This document shows positions 27,101-35,777 of a stretch of 64,000 nt of DNA, piece by piece (the stretch's first letter is position 1; every line of letters starts with the position of its first letter). A program made the position numbers and the translations under genes. Under the pieces are notes generated by a model that was given only the letters and a program-made list of their open reading frames with translations, searched no databases and was not told the DNA's origin. The stretch comes from Schleiferiaceae bacterium (GTDB lineage Bacteria; Bacteroidota; Bacteroidia; Flavobacteriales; Schleiferiaceae), in NCBI GenBank assembly GCA_018402665.1, contig JAGYIN010000004.1, positions 85,415 through 149,414 on the forward strand, read 5' to 3'.

Positions 27101-28223
27101 GAGTAACCTTGCAGTAGGTACCTACAATACTTCGGTACTGTTTGAAACGAATGATCCACAAGATCCACTCTACCAAATACCAATGACGGTACATGTAGTG
27201 AGTGAGCCGGATATGGTATTAGGGACTAACGCCGTGAACTACGGCAACGTCTACAGTACGACTCCTGTGGTAGATAGTGTTTTAGTGACGAATGATGGAT
27301 GTACCGATTTGTCCATTACAAACATCGCTTCAAATAATCCCCATTTTTTACCGAGCTGGACGTCTAAGACCATAGCAGCCGGCGCAAGTTCATGGTTAGA
27401 AGTGACCTTCACAGCGACCACGGCAACGCAGCAAACGGGTATTTTAACCGTTACGAATACTGATAGTATTCAATATGTCAACCTCAGTGCAAATGTGATT
27501 TTCGCACCAGATGCCGATTACCAATACCAAGTGCAGAATGCCTGTACTGGTGAGGTAAGTTTCATCAATGAGAGTACCAATGGGTCGCAGTATTTCTGGG
27601 CTTTTGGTGACGGCACGTTCTCTGCGGCAGTGAATCCTACCCACAACTACAGCAAACCCGGCACATATCAAGTGATGCTTGTGACTTCAAATGCAGGTGG
27701 GGCAGATACGCTATTTAAGAATGTCGCGTTGAATGATATTATCTACGTCGCTTCAGAATTCGCAGATACGGTTCAAGCCGGTACAACGGTCCAATTCATA
27801 GATTCGTCCATGTACGCGAACTCCTGGCAGTGGTACTTTGGTGACGGTGGCAATGCTAATTCTCCTAATCCGCAGCACACGTATGCAAATAAGGGTACGT
27901 ACATTGTGACCTTACTTGTGACGAATTCAGCCGGTTGTTCGGGTTCTGATAACAATGCCATCATCGTGACAAGCGGTATAGGGTTGGATGAAAACGTAGC
28001 GATTGATTTGACGCTCTATCCAAACCCAACACAGGGTTCCATTGAGGTTCAAACGTCGGCTGAGGTGGTTCGGATGGAGTTGTACAGCCCAGCAGGACAG
28101 TTGATTGATGAAGGTCCATTCCGCAAGACTATAGATCTGAGTGCGTATCCTGCGGGTACTTACCAATTGGTCTTTAGAGGCGATGGTTTTGTCGTTCGTA
28201 AATCCGTAGGCATACTCCACTAA
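24132..28223 (+). CDS. Giant T9SS surface protein: choice-of-anchor/Ig-like repeats, inserted GATase-like domain, two PKD domains, sorting domain
   Basis: This clean 1,363-aa frame is the continuation of the gene starting at 22396; its first codon is not a real start. The order is: a concanavalin-like segment (ITEDFESGTMNTSLW... about residues 85-235), anchor-D-like Ig domains with repeated TNDPSNPSFSIPVTF-type strands, an alpha/beta insert (about 435-640: VVVVNQNVYPSLLSNLQ, WADVVIFPP, DWIEDGGKMIVMGS) resembling ThuA/GATase-like folds, more Ig-like domains, two PKD domains near the end (FWAFGDGTFS, WYFGDGGNANSPNP) and a type A sorting domain (LTLYPNPTQGSIEV...SAYPAGTYQLVF). Probably cell-surface adhesion or binding. 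Thr/Ser/Asn-rich. Confidence 0.85.
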   Translation: MYPMLGPAGSAGTYNDSILFQEQDSTYAHCISATVQDAPSIGFDSTVFNISYTGCPDSLVVPFWLYNDGQQTLNWGTSPMGMNITEDFESGTMNTSLWSYFGSGANIQSSTYGCGSINGSYSLHFYGGTRYAATVPLNLLNGGTVSFEMDQGNCDNAESSEGIYLQYSTNGSTWYNIQYFYTYYSMTATATIPAAAMTSSTQLRLYQQSYSGSSYDAWIVDDFEVDAGLGMNLAFSPDTGNTAVGDSELVNVIIYTDSLQQGLHTFQGYINSNDPVDSTVYLTVNLTLDGVSETYVDRGTCFDLDTIVKNSITVDSILVENLGCDSLYFNTLSTSSTFFSATNATAQMYVGDSAWVVVTISPTATGAINDTVYISTSDTVWPVCYSGYVAEAPAAWVDTSPISLSTQNCGDSVNFTFNLGNTAANTNLNWSASSNPVLNVVVVNQNVYPSLLSNLQNYLGTVSNISVKTVTSISAMVSELAWADVVIFPPITNSSNSSDYTAVQADMEDWIEDGGKMIVMGSTNVGNILAMNWISGYYYGNYTGYTHYVNATYSTHPYIQGVSTSFVTQSAALDAYIYNTGLIYLVYNTYYRQALSYLPMGDGEFIYYGFNFNSVYSEITTIMDNILESTLANKDQGPDWISIQPNTGNTSGGDTTTVTGTANSDSLTAGTHQLTITVTTNDPSNPSFSIPVTFTVNGLGETAVESACTNWDSVYQNMDHIEDVPFYNVGCDTLTLTGTATGTNDFTAASPSLSIAPGDTGYIPVTLNSSTLGSVSDQLTIYTNADTITHCLSGVIVGASDISVSPSSITVTVNKCNSFTTVPYTITNNGSAALSYGVSVAEVYDSSSTQNWLYPAPNYSNTQVHTFNNIIDSDTLFYDIILNGEYSATNNYFYLYANGSYIQTLYDNNVANYTNDTISGFITGTQLTNIINTGYLTIQLYSYNYTYVAGQTCTVEVHQKDPVTWASPVGLTTGSVAAGSSVTKSLLVTVSNLAVGTYNTSVLFETNDPQDPLYQIPMTVHVVSEPDMVLGTNAVNYGNVYSTTPVVDSVLVTNDGCTDLSITNIASNNPHFLPSWTSKTIAAGASSWLEVTFTATTATQQTGILTVTNTDSIQYVNLSANVIFAPDADYQYQVQNACTGEVSFINESTNGSQYFWAFGDGTFSAAVNPTHNYSKPGTYQVMLVTSNAGGADTLFKNVALNDIIYVASEFADTVQAGTTVQFIDSSMYANSWQWYFGDGGNANSPNPQHTYANKGTYIVTLLVTNSAGCSGSDNNAIIVTSGIGLDENVAIDLTLYPNPTQGSIEVQTSAEVVRMELYSPAGQLIDEGPFRKTIDLSAYPAGTYQLVFRGDGFVVRKSVGILH

Positions 28224-28254
28224 CACCGCCGACAAGCGCGTGTATTAAGGAATT

Positions 28255-28287
28255 AAAAAGGGGCCGCGCAACGCGCGGCCCCTTTTT
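28255..28287. terminator. Bidirectional intrinsic terminator
   Basis: AAAAAGGGGCCGCGC pairs with GCGCGGCCCCTTTTT around AAC between the convergent T9SS gene and metK. Confidence 0.92.
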
Positions 28288-28311
28288 CTTTACACTGTTT
28301 TTGGCTTGCTC

Positions 28312-29571
28312 TTAGCAGCTGAATGCATTTTTGAATCCATCCACAAAGTCAAGTTTTTCCCAAGTAAACAATTCCACGTCAAGTTTGAGCTCTGTTCTAC
28401 CGTCGGCAGATTTGAAGGTTTTTGTAACCGTTTCATTGGAACGTCCCATGTGGCCGTAGGCCGCACTTTCACTATACATCGGTTGACGCAGTTTTAAATT
28501 TTTCTCAATCAATCCTGGACGGAAGTCGTAAAGTTCCTTCACCTTGGCGGCAATTTCACCATCCGTAAAATCAACTTTCGATGTTCCGTAGGTATCGACA
28601 AAGACGCCCATAGGCTCAACCACACCGATCGCATAAGAAACCTGTACGAGCACCTGATCACATACACCAGCAGCTACGAGATTTTTTGCAACATGACGGG
28701 TTGCATATGCAGCAGAGCGGTCTACTTTGGAAGGATCTTTCCCTGAAAATGCACCACCTCCATGGGCACCTTTTCCACCGTAGGTATCGACAATAATTTT
28801 ACGTCCCGTAAGTCCAGTATCACCGTGCGGTCCACCGATCACGAATTTACCTGTAGGGTTAATATGGTAGGTAACGTCTTCACCAAACAATGCTTGGATC
28901 TCAGCCGGTAAATCTGCTTTTACAGCTGGAATTACCAGGTTAACAATGTCCGATTTGATTTTCGCCAACATCACCTCGTCGTTCGCATCGAAATCATCAT
29001 GTTGGGTACTAACGACGATTGCTTCTATACGTTCGGGCTTGTTGTCGTCACTGTATTGAATAGTTACCTGACTTTTAGAATCCGGACGTAAATAAGGAAT
29101 CTGTGTGCCAGCTCTTCTGAAATCGGCCAATTTTCGCAGGATACGGTGGCTCAAATCTAATGCCAGCGGCATGTAATTTTCAGTTTCATTTGAAGCATAT
29201 CCGAACATCATCCCCTGGTCGCCAGCACCCTGGTCTTCAGGTTTTCCACGGTCTACACCTCGATTAATGTCGTCGCTTTGGTCGTGGATGGCACTTAAAA
29301 CACCACAAGAGTCTGCTTCAAACATGTATTCGCTTTTTGTATAGCCAATGCGTTGGATGACTTCACGTGTAATGCTTTGTACATCTAAGTACGCTGACGA
29401 CTTTACTTCGCCAGCAAGAATGACTTGTCCGGTAGTTACAAGAGTTTCACAAGCAACTTTTGATTGCGGATCAAAAGCCAAAAAATTATCGATGATGGCA
29501 TCTGAGATTTGATCGGCTATTTTGTCTGGGTGTCCTTCGGAAACACTTTCAGAAGTGAAGAAATAAGACAT
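28312..29571 (-). CDS. metK: S-adenosylmethionine synthase
   Basis: MetK makes SAM from methionine and ATP. At 419 aa it has the usual length with [28 protein letters not shown] at the start (ATP-binding His in GHPDK), the [12 protein letters not shown] loop, [24 protein letters not shown] and [19 protein letters not shown]. The ATG at 29571 matches the family start. Its 5' leader holds a SAM-II-like pseudoknot (29621-29697), so product feedback on its own synthesis is expected. Convergent terminator downstream. Confidence 0.97.
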   Translation of the reverse strand: MSYFFTSESVSEGHPDKIADQISDAIIDNFLAFDPQSKVACETLVTTGQVILAGEVKSSAYLDVQSITREVIQRIGYTKSEYMFEADSCGVLSAIHDQSDDINRGVDRGKPEDQGAGDQGMMFGYASNETENYMPLALDLSHRILRKLADFRRAGTQIPYLRPDSKSQVTIQYSDDNKPERIEAIVVSTQHDDFDANDEVMLAKIKSDIVNLVIPAVKADLPAEIQALFGEDVTYHINPTGKFVIGGPHGDTGLTGRKIIVDTYGGKGAHGGGAFSGKDPSKVDRSAAYATRHVAKNLVAAGVCDQVLVQVSYAIGVVEPMGVFVDTYGTSKVDFTDGEIAAKVKELYDFRPGLIEKNLKLRQPMYSESAAYGHMGRSNETVTKTFKSADGRTELKLDVELFTWEKLDFVDGFKNAFSC

Positions 29572-29593
29572 CTCTCTATGATTTATTAGGGTT

Positions 29594-29608
29594 TACTTAA
29601 GTTAAGTA
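29594..29608 (-). promoter_or_regulatory. Palindrome in the metK leader
   Basis: TACTTAA-G-TTAAGTA is a perfect 7+1+7 palindrome between the riboswitch and the metK start codon (23 nt away). It may be a protein operator or part of the expression platform; a one-base loop cannot fold as is. Confidence 0.35.
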
Positions 29609-29620
29609 GAAGTATTCAAG

Positions 29621-29697
29621 CTGCTTGCCCTACGAGATGTGTGCTGTATTTAGCATTTTTTATCGTGGTTGCAAGCAGTCAAATCCTTCCACTGCCC
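29621..29697 (-). ncRNA. SAM-II-type (long-loop) riboswitch upstream of metK
   Basis: Read on the minus strand, P1 is GTGG (29692-29689) with CCAC (29668-29665). The loop GGATTTGACTGCTTGCAA carries the SAM-II GATTT segment. The conserved purine-rich tract follows as ACGATAAA and ATGCTAAA (29656-29649). CTGCTTGC in the loop (29678-29671) pairs perfectly with GCAAGCAG (29628-29621), forming the second stem of an H-type pseudoknot with an unusually long connecting loop. This matches the SAM-II consensus and the long-loop variants known in Bacteroidetes. A -7 box immediately upstream would start transcription at the base of P1. It ends 50 nt before metK. Confidence 0.78.
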
Positions 29698-29705
29698 CAA
29701 AAGTA
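29698..29705 (-). promoter_or_regulatory. -7 box for metK
   Basis: TACTTTTG on the minus strand fits TAnnTTTG; the predicted start point falls in GGGGCAG just before P1 of the riboswitch. Confidence 0.65.
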
Positions 29706-29759
29706 GAAAATAATTTGAGTTTCTATACCTGAGATGCAACTTTTTCGAAAAATCCGTTC

Positions 29760-29767
29760 TAATTTTA
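29760..29767 (+). promoter_or_regulatory. -7 box for the metH operon
   Basis: TAATTTTA matches TAnnTTTG at all but the last position; the predicted start falls at the first bases of the S-box P1 stem. Confidence 0.45.
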
Positions 29768-29770
29768 CCA

Positions 29771-29866
29771 CGCTATCAAGAAAGACTGAGGGATTGGGCC
29801 CTGTGATGTCTTGGCAACCCGGAAGAGCCGGGTGCCACAACCCACCCGAATAAGGGAATGATACGT
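29771..29866 (+). ncRNA. SAM-I (S-box) riboswitch upstream of metH
   Basis: P1 is CGCTATC (29771-29777) with GATACG (29861-29866 region), one C bulged. Inside are the S-box landmarks in order: TCAAGA, GACTGAGGGA with TGGGCCC (P2 with kink-turn), TGATGTC closing, TGGCAACC, P3 CCCGG-AAGAG-CCGGG, then GGTGCCA-CAACC and the P4 hairpin before GAATGATA. These match the SAM-I aptamer consensus. It sits 44 nt upstream of metH. No clear terminator follows, so control is probably translational; this is inference. Confidence 0.85.
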
Positions 29867-29909
29867 ATCGCAGACGCAGCGCCACCACCTTTCTTCTTAG
29901 CACCTAACC

Positions 29910-30911
29910 TTGGAAGAGATGACATTAGCACAAGCTGTACAGCAAAAAATTTTAGTTTTGGACGGTGCCATGGGCACTATGATTCAAGCTCATAAGTTTG
30001 AGGAAGAGGATTATAGAGGCGAACGCTTCGCCGACTATCCGCACTCACTTAAGGGCAATAACGATTTGTTGGTGCTCACACAACCTGAGGCGATTGACGC
30101 CATTCATTTAGCCTATTTAGAGGCCGGTGCTGATATCGTCGAGACCAATACGTTCAATGCGAACAGCATTTCCATGGAAGATTACCACATGAGTGATCTG
30201 GTGGTCGAGTTGAATGTCGCGGCAGTGGAAAGTGCACGTCGTGCCATTCAACAGTACCGCGAGAATGGAGGAACAGATGCAAAATATATCGCAGGTTCAG
30301 TAGGGCCAACCAACAAAACAGCCTCTCTGAGCCCGGATGTGAACAATCCTGGTTTTAGAGCAGTATCCTTCGATGATTTACGCGCTTGTTACTTCGAACA
30401 GTGCGAGGCGCTCGTCGGCGCTGGGGTAGATGCGTTATTGATTGAGACGGTATTTGATACGTTGAATGCAAAGGCCGCTCTATTTGCCGCGCAAGATGCC
30501 ATTGAAGCGTCGGGTCGTGAAGTCGCTATCATGCTGAGCGGAACCATTACGGATGCCTCCGGCCGTACCTTAAGTGGTCAGACTACAGAGGCGTTCCTAA
30601 TTTCGGTTGGTCATGCACCCTTACTGAGCATTGGATTAAACTGTGCTTTGGGAGCGAAGCAGTTGATGCCGTACTTACAAACACTGGACGCGAAAGCACC
30701 TTTTGCAGTGAGCGCACACCCTAATGCAGGATTACCCAACGCTTTTGGTGAATACGATGAGACGGCAGATCAAATGGCCGCGCAGATTAAAGAATATTTA
30801 GATTTGAATTTGATCAATATCATTGGTGGATGTTGTGGAACTTCTCCCGCACATATTGCGGCCATTGCCGCATTGGCAAAAAACTATAAACCTCGCAATT
30901 ATGTCGCATAA
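29910..30911 (+). CDS. metH: Methionine synthase, homocysteine-binding module (split MetH, part 1)
   Basis: This is a 333-aa homocysteine S-methyltransferase domain protein ([10 protein letters not shown] at the start; [21 protein letters not shown] and [11 protein letters not shown] near residue 306 supplying the three zinc-binding cysteines). In E. coli this is the first module of the single MetH chain. Here it ends alone and overlaps the second gene by 11 nt (ATGTCGCATAA), so the two halves are translationally coupled and should form one cobalamin-dependent enzyme. The split form is usual in many Flavobacteriia. Controlled by the SAM-I riboswitch. Confidence 0.95.
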   Translation: MEEMTLAQAVQQKILVLDGAMGTMIQAHKFEEEDYRGERFADYPHSLKGNNDLLVLTQPEAIDAIHLAYLEAGADIVETNTFNANSISMEDYHMSDLVVELNVAAVESARRAIQQYRENGGTDAKYIAGSVGPTNKTASLSPDVNNPGFRAVSFDDLRACYFEQCEALVGAGVDALLIETVFDTLNAKAALFAAQDAIEASGREVAIMLSGTITDASGRTLSGQTTEAFLISVGHAPLLSIGLNCALGAKQLMPYLQTLDAKAPFAVSAHPNAGLPNAFGEYDETADQMAAQIKEYLDLNLINIIGGCCGTSPAHIAAIAALAKNYKPRNYVA

Positions 30912-33558
30912 TCTTCCAGACCGTCCCATGCGTCTTTCGGGTTTAGAACCGTTAGTGATTACGCCGGATACCAACTTTGTGAATGTTGGCGAGCGTACCA
31001 ATGTAACGGGGTCCAAAAAATTCTTGCGCCTCATAAAAGAGCGCAATTTTGATGAAGCCCTTGATGTTGCCCGCGATCAAGTAGAGGGGGGAGCACAAAT
31101 CATTGATATCAATATGGATGAAGGGATGATTGATGGCGTAGAAGCCATGACGACCTTCTTAAATCTGATCGCTGCAGAACCGGATATTGCTCGTGTGCCC
31201 ATCATGATCGATAGTTCGAAATGGGAAATTATCGAGGCAGGTTTGAAATGTGTACAGGGCAAATGTGTGGTAAATTCCATCTCTTTAAAAGGAGGTGAGG
31301 AAGAGTTTATTGCCCAAGCACGCACCATCAAACGGTACGGTGCTGCGGTCATTATTATGGCCTTTGATGAAGACGGTCAAGCCGACACCTACGAACGTCG
31401 TATCGAAATTTGTGAACGTTCTTATAACATTTTAACAGAGCGGGTGCAGTTTCCCGCGGAGGATATCATTTTTGACCCCAATATATTTCCTGTAGCTACA
31501 GGGATGGAAGAGCATCGGAAGAATGCACTGGATTTTTTCCGCGCCACAAAATGGATCAAAGAAAACCTGCCTTATGCAAAGATTAGCGGCGGTGTCTCTA
31601 ATGTGAGTTTCTCATTTAGAGGGAATAATACTGTACGTGAAGCCATGCATGCCTCTTTTCTATACCATGCGATTCAACACGGGATGGACATGGGTATTGT
31701 CAATCCAACGATGTTAGAAGTGTATGCCGAAGTGGATAAGGAGCTCATGGAGCATATCGAAGACGTATTGCTTGACCGGCGGGATGATGCTACAGAACGC
31801 TTATTAGAGTTCTCCCAAACGGTAGCTGGAACGGTTAAAGATGAGGCGAAAGTATTGGAATGGCGCAATGAGCCCGTGGCGAAGCGTCTCGAACATGCCT
31901 TAATCAAAGGGATTACGGAGTTTATCGATGAAGATGTCGAGGAAGCCCGTCAGGCATTCGCGAAACCCTTGCACGTTATAGAAGGACCTTTAATGGACGG
32001 AATGAACGTCGTAGGCGATCTTTTCGGCGAAGGAAAAATGTTTTTGCCGCAGGTGGTAAAAAGTGCACGCGTTATGAAGAAGGCAGTAGCGTATTTGATG
32101 CCTTATTTAGAGGCAGAGAAAGAAGTGGGTACTTCTTCAAGTGCAGGTAAAGTGTTGCTCGCCACGGTGAAAGGCGATGTACACGATATTGGTAAAAATA
32201 TCGTAGGCGTTGTCATGGCGTGCAACAACTTTGAAATCATTGATCTTGGAGTGATGGTACCGCCAGAGAAAATTTTGCAAGCAGCGCAAGAACACCATGT
32301 AGATATTATAGGTCTTAGTGGGTTAATCACCCCTTCGTTGGATGAGATGATACATATCGCAAAGGAAATGAAGCGTTTGGGCATGACGCAGCCGCTTTTG
32401 ATCGGTGGTGCTACGACCTCACGAGCACATACAGCGGTAAAAATTGACCCGGAGTACGACGGTCCAGTATTGCATGTGGTGGATGCCAGTCGTGCAGTGG
32501 GGGTGTGTTCGAAGTTATTGAGCGAGCTCGGAAAAGACTATGCGGCCACTGAAAAAGAAGGATTGGCAAAGGTTCGTGAGGGCTACGCGAAACACCGCGA
32601 GAAAAAGGCATTGGTGCCGTTGGCCTATGCGCAGGAGCACAAGCCTAAATTGGTCTTTGATGCGACCACAGTACCTACACCAAAATTTATAGGTACCAAG
32701 CATTTGCGTAGTATTTCTATTGCGGAGGTGGTGCCTTACATTGACTGGACTCCTTTTTTTCAGACTTGGCAACTCTTCGGGAAATTCCCCCGGATTTTAG
32801 AAGATGAAGTTGTTGGGGAACAAGCAAAAAGTGTCTATGCCGATGCACAAAAAATGCTGCGTACACTGCAAAAAGAGCAATGGCTAACGCTGAATGCGGC
32901 CTATGGTATTTTCCCTGCACAAAGTAGAGGAGAAGAAATTATACTCGGTGAGAATGGTGCTTTGGGCAGCTTTTATTCGCTGCGTCAAACCGGTGAAAAG
33001 TCGAAATTCCAAGCCCTTTCAGATTTTGTAGCTCCTGAAGGCACTGTTCAGGATTATGTAGGCGGTTTTGCGGTAACGGCAGGACTAGACATAGAGAAAA
33101 CGCTGACGAAATTTGAGGCCGCACACGATGACTATAGTAGCTTGATGCTGAAGGCATTGGCAGATCGTTTAGCAGAAGGTCTTGCGGAGTATGTGCATTT
33201 AAAGATTCGCCGTGAGATCTGGGGCTATGCACCAGAGGAACAGTTGACGAACGACCAGTTGATTGCCGAGAAATATAGAGGAATTAGACCTGCGCCAGGT
33301 TATCCGGCTTGTCCAGACCACCTCGATAAAACAACGCTGTTTGACTTGTTGGATGCGCCGTCAATAGGAATGTCGCTGACCGAAAGTTTAGCGATGTATC
33401 CGGCATCGAGCGTAAGTGGCTATTACTTCGCACATCCGGATTCAAAATATTTCGCCGTTGGAAAATTGGCCAAAGATCAAATAGCATCCTACGCCGCACT
33501 ACGAGGCATTGATGTGGCAACTGCAGAAAAGTGGTTGGCGCCTAATCTTAACTATTAA
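30901..33558 (+). CDS. metH: Methionine synthase, folate/cobalamin/activation modules (split MetH, part 2)
   Basis: The 885-aa protein starts at ATG 30901 ([18 protein letters not shown]). Domains in order: pterin-binding methyltetrahydrofolate domain ([25 protein letters not shown]), the B12 cap helices ([19 protein letters not shown]), the Rossmann B12-binding domain with GDVHDIGKN (His about 427 ligates cobalt) and [11 protein letters not shown], and the C-terminal SAM-binding reactivation domain ([27 protein letters not shown]). It transfers methyl from methyl-THF via cobalamin to homocysteine bound on the partner protein. The next gene, metF, makes its folate substrate and lies 3 nt downstream. 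Confidence 0.96.
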   Translation: MSHNLPDRPMRLSGLEPLVITPDTNFVNVGERTNVTGSKKFLRLIKERNFDEALDVARDQVEGGAQIIDINMDEGMIDGVEAMTTFLNLIAAEPDIARVPIMIDSSKWEIIEAGLKCVQGKCVVNSISLKGGEEEFIAQARTIKRYGAAVIIMAFDEDGQADTYERRIEICERSYNILTERVQFPAEDIIFDPNIFPVATGMEEHRKNALDFFRATKWIKENLPYAKISGGVSNVSFSFRGNNTVREAMHASFLYHAIQHGMDMGIVNPTMLEVYAEVDKELMEHIEDVLLDRRDDATERLLEFSQTVAGTVKDEAKVLEWRNEPVAKRLEHALIKGITEFIDEDVEEARQAFAKPLHVIEGPLMDGMNVVGDLFGEGKMFLPQVVKSARVMKKAVAYLMPYLEAEKEVGTSSSAGKVLLATVKGDVHDIGKNIVGVVMACNNFEIIDLGVMVPPEKILQAAQEHHVDIIGLSGLITPSLDEMIHIAKEMKRLGMTQPLLIGGATTSRAHTAVKIDPEYDGPVLHVVDASRAVGVCSKLLSELGKDYAATEKEGLAKVREGYAKHREKKALVPLAYAQEHKPKLVFDATTVPTPKFIGTKHLRSISIAEVVPYIDWTPFFQTWQLFGKFPRILEDEVVGEQAKSVYADAQKMLRTLQKEQWLTLNAAYGIFPAQSRGEEIILGENGALGSFYSLRQTGEKSKFQALSDFVAPEGTVQDYVGGFAVTAGLDIEKTLTKFEAAHDDYSSLMLKALADRLAEGLAEYVHLKIRREIWGYAPEEQLTNDQLIAEKYRGIRPAPGYPACPDHLDKTTLFDLLDAPSIGMSLTESLAMYPASSVSGYYFAHPDSKYFAVGKLAKDQIASYAALRGIDVATAEKWLAPNLNY

Positions 33559-33561
33559 GGA

Positions 33562-34515
33562 ATGAAGATTACCGATTTACTACACGAGGTCAAGAAGTGC
33601 CAGTTTACTTTTGAAATCCTGCCGCCACTAAAAGGGCAAAAGGCACAAGAGATCTTTGATAATCTCGATCCGTTGATGGAGTTCAAGCCGCCGTTTATTG
33701 ATGTGACCTACCACCGTGAAGAGACCATATACAAGCGTTTAGACAACGGGTTACTCCAAGAAAAGGTGGTTCGTAAGCGTCCCGGTACAGTCGGTATTTG
33801 TGCTGCGATCATGCACAGATACGATACTGAAACGGTTCCTCACGTGCTCTGTGGCGGATTTTCAAGAGAAGAGACAGAGAATCTTCTGATTGATTTGAAT
33901 TTCTTGGGCATAGAGAATGTGGTTGCGCTGCGTGGCGATCAAGCAAAGCACGAAAGCTATTTTACTCCACATAAAGAAGGAAATGCCTTTGCCATTGATT
34001 TGGTGCGACAGATTAAAGATTTGAATCAAGGCAATTACCTTGATAAAGATTTACAAAATACGATGTCAACGAATTTTTGTATCGGTGTTGCGGGCTATCC
34101 AGAAAAGCACTTTGAGGCACCCTCACTGAACCTAGATATTGAATATTTGAAAGCAAAAGTGGAGGCTGGGGCCGATTATATTGTGACTCAGCTTTTCTTT
34201 GACAACAGTAAGTACTTTGCCTTTGTCGATAAATGTCGCGCTGCAGGGATTACGGTTCCTATTATTCCTGGATTAAAGCCGCTTTCAACCAAGCGTCAAT
34301 TGAGCATACTGCCTCAGATTTTTCATGTGGATATTCCGGATGAATTGGCCATACAGGCTATCAAATGCAAGGACAATGCGCAAGTAAAGCAATTGGGAAT
34401 CGAATGGTGTATTCAGCAAAGCAAAGAGCTAAGAGACGCTGGGGTACCGGTACTGCACTACTACAGCATGGGTAAGAGTCAAAACATTTATGAAATCGCA
34501 CGTGCGATTTTCTAG
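33562..34515 (+). CDS. metF: 5,10-methylenetetrahydrofolate reductase
   Basis: MetF reduces methylene-THF to methyl-THF with FAD, feeding MetH. The 317-aa TIM barrel begins CQFTFEILPPLKG and contains DVTYHREE, VALRGDQAKHE (flavin-binding), CIGVAGYPEKH, EAGADYIVTQLFFDNSKYF and VPIIPGLKPL, all standard family blocks. It starts 3 nt after metH part 2 and is the last gene of the SAM-responsive operon metH1-metH2-metF. Its end overlaps the convergent gene by 4 nt, with no terminator hairpin between. Confidence 0.96.
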   Translation: MKITDLLHEVKKCQFTFEILPPLKGQKAQEIFDNLDPLMEFKPPFIDVTYHREETIYKRLDNGLLQEKVVRKRPGTVGICAAIMHRYDTETVPHVLCGGFSREETENLLIDLNFLGIENVVALRGDQAKHESYFTPHKEGNAFAIDLVRQIKDLNQGNYLDKDLQNTMSTNFCIGVAGYPEKHFEAPSLNLDIEYLKAKVEAGADYIVTQLFFDNSKYFAFVDKCRAAGITVPIIPGLKPLSTKRQLSILPQIFHVDIPDELAIQAIKCKDNAQVKQLGIEWCIQQSKELRDAGVPVLHYYSMGKSQNIYEIARAIF

Positions 34516-34985
34516 AGGTAGCGCTTCGCCCAACTTTCACTTAAAGGAATCATACCCGTGCCACTTGCTCCAAGGGTAGGAGCTAGGGTGTGCATGACTG
34601 GGGTTTCCGGAGTGATCGCACCACTGGCAATAGCTGCTTTTAATGTGGTTGGAGTATAGGCTTGAATACCGTTTTTAGCTGCGGTAAAAACCAACATGCG
34701 GTTGAAAAAGTCGACGCCATGCTGTTGGCCAAATTCCATCAATAGGTGTACGCTTTTATCAATGCTGCATCCTGTTGCCTGCTGTTGACGTTCATCGACG
34801 GCTATAATGAGGCATTGGTTGCCTAGGATTCTATAGGCGGCTGCGAGTTGTGCTCCATGCGCTTTCCATTGCCCAACGAAATTATCCATAAGACCACTAA
34901 GCACCTGCACTTGGTCGTCAGTCAATGGCTCTTGGAGGCCGTAAAACCACATGCGTGATTCAGGATGCATAGATTGCATACTCAT
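34512..34985 (-). CDS. Conserved Bacteroidetes orphan protein (often mislabelled ABC transporter ATPase)
   Basis: This is a 157-aa soluble protein. Residues SRMWFYGLQEPLTDDQV, FVGQWKAHGAQL, LIIAVDE and ATGCSIDKSVHLL match a family that is conserved across Flavobacteria and often labelled ABC transporter ATPase, although no Walker motif is visible here. The function is unknown. The CSIDKSVH block with a cysteine is the best-conserved spot. It is the last gene of a minus-strand run with the HdrB-like protein 1 nt upstream, so it is cotranscribed; the run also includes the MCE and amidase genes. Confidence 0.75.
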   Translation of the reverse strand: MSMQSMHPESRMWFYGLQEPLTDDQVQVLSGLMDNFVGQWKAHGAQLAAAYRILGNQCLIIAVDERQQQATGCSIDKSVHLLMEFGQQHGVDFFNRMLVFTAAKNGIQAYTPTTLKAAIASGAITPETPVMHTLAPTLGASGTGMIPLSESWAKRYL

Positions 34986-34986
34986 A

Positions 34987-35775
34987 CTAAAGGTCTTCTG
35001 CTAAGGCGATCATCTCAGCCAAATCTAAGACTTGGACCTGATCTTCTTTTTCACGGTTTTTTACGCCGTCCGTAAGCATGGTGTTACAGAAAGGACATCC
35101 CGCAACAACAATCTCAGCACCTGTTTCCATGGCTTCGTCCGCTCGAACGTGATTGATTTCTGCGGTTCCTTTTTCGGCTTCTTTGAACATCTGCGCACCA
35201 CCAGCGCCGCAGCATAGACCATTTTGTTTACAGCGGCGCATTTCTTTCAATGAAACATCAAGTTTTTCTAAAAGTGCGCGCGGCGCCTCGTATTCGTCGT
35301 TTGCACGACCGAGGTAACAGGGGTCATGAAAAGTGATTTTTTTACCTTTAAAACTTCCACCCTCAATTTTTAGTCGACCTTCTTTGAGCAGGCGATTTAA
35401 AAACTGGCTGTGGTGCTCTACATGGTAGTTTCCACCCAATTCTGGATATTCATTCTTCAAGGTATTGAAGCAATGTGGGCAGGTGGTCACAATGTGTTTT
35501 ACTTCATAGCCGTTGAGGACTTGAATATTCATCATCGCTTGCATTTGAAATAAAAATTCATTGCCAGCTCGTTTTGCAGGATCACCCGTACAACCTTCTT
35601 CTGTTCCTAGCACAGCGTAGCTGATGCCCGTGTGGTGCAAAATTTTCGCCATGGCTTTGGTGATCTTTTTCGCGCGATCGTCAAAGCTGCCGGCACAACC
35701 CACCCAAAACAAGACTTCTGGAGCCTTGCCTTCGGCGGTCATTTGTGCCAATGTGGGAACTTGAAATGTGGTCAT
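34987..35775 (-). CDS. (Fe-S)-binding protein, HdrB/LutA-like CCG-domain protein
   Basis: The 262-aa protein has two CCG-type cysteine motifs: the N-terminal half with VGCAGSFDDR and CPHCFNTLKNEYPELGG, and the C-terminal half with HDPCYLGR, LCCGAGGAQMF and CPFCNTML. This is the HdrB-like arrangement that binds a noncubane 4Fe-4S cluster. Its probable partner is the membrane Fe-S protein at 36279-37583, two genes upstream. Together they resemble an electron-transfer complex of the LutABC/GlpC type, but the donor and acceptor are unknown. The HAD-like gene is 2 nt upstream. Confidence 0.88.
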   Translation of the reverse strand: MTTFQVPTLAQMTAEGKAPEVLFWVGCAGSFDDRAKKITKAMAKILHHTGISYAVLGTEEGCTGDPAKRAGNEFLFQMQAMMNIQVLNGYEVKHIVTTCPHCFNTLKNEYPELGGNYHVEHHSQFLNRLLKEGRLKIEGGSFKGKKITFHDPCYLGRANDEYEAPRALLEKLDVSLKEMRRCKQNGLCCGAGGAQMFKEAEKGTAEINHVRADEAMETGAEIVVAGCPFCNTMLTDGVKNREKEDQVQVLDLAEMIALAEDL

Positions 35776-35777
35776 AG

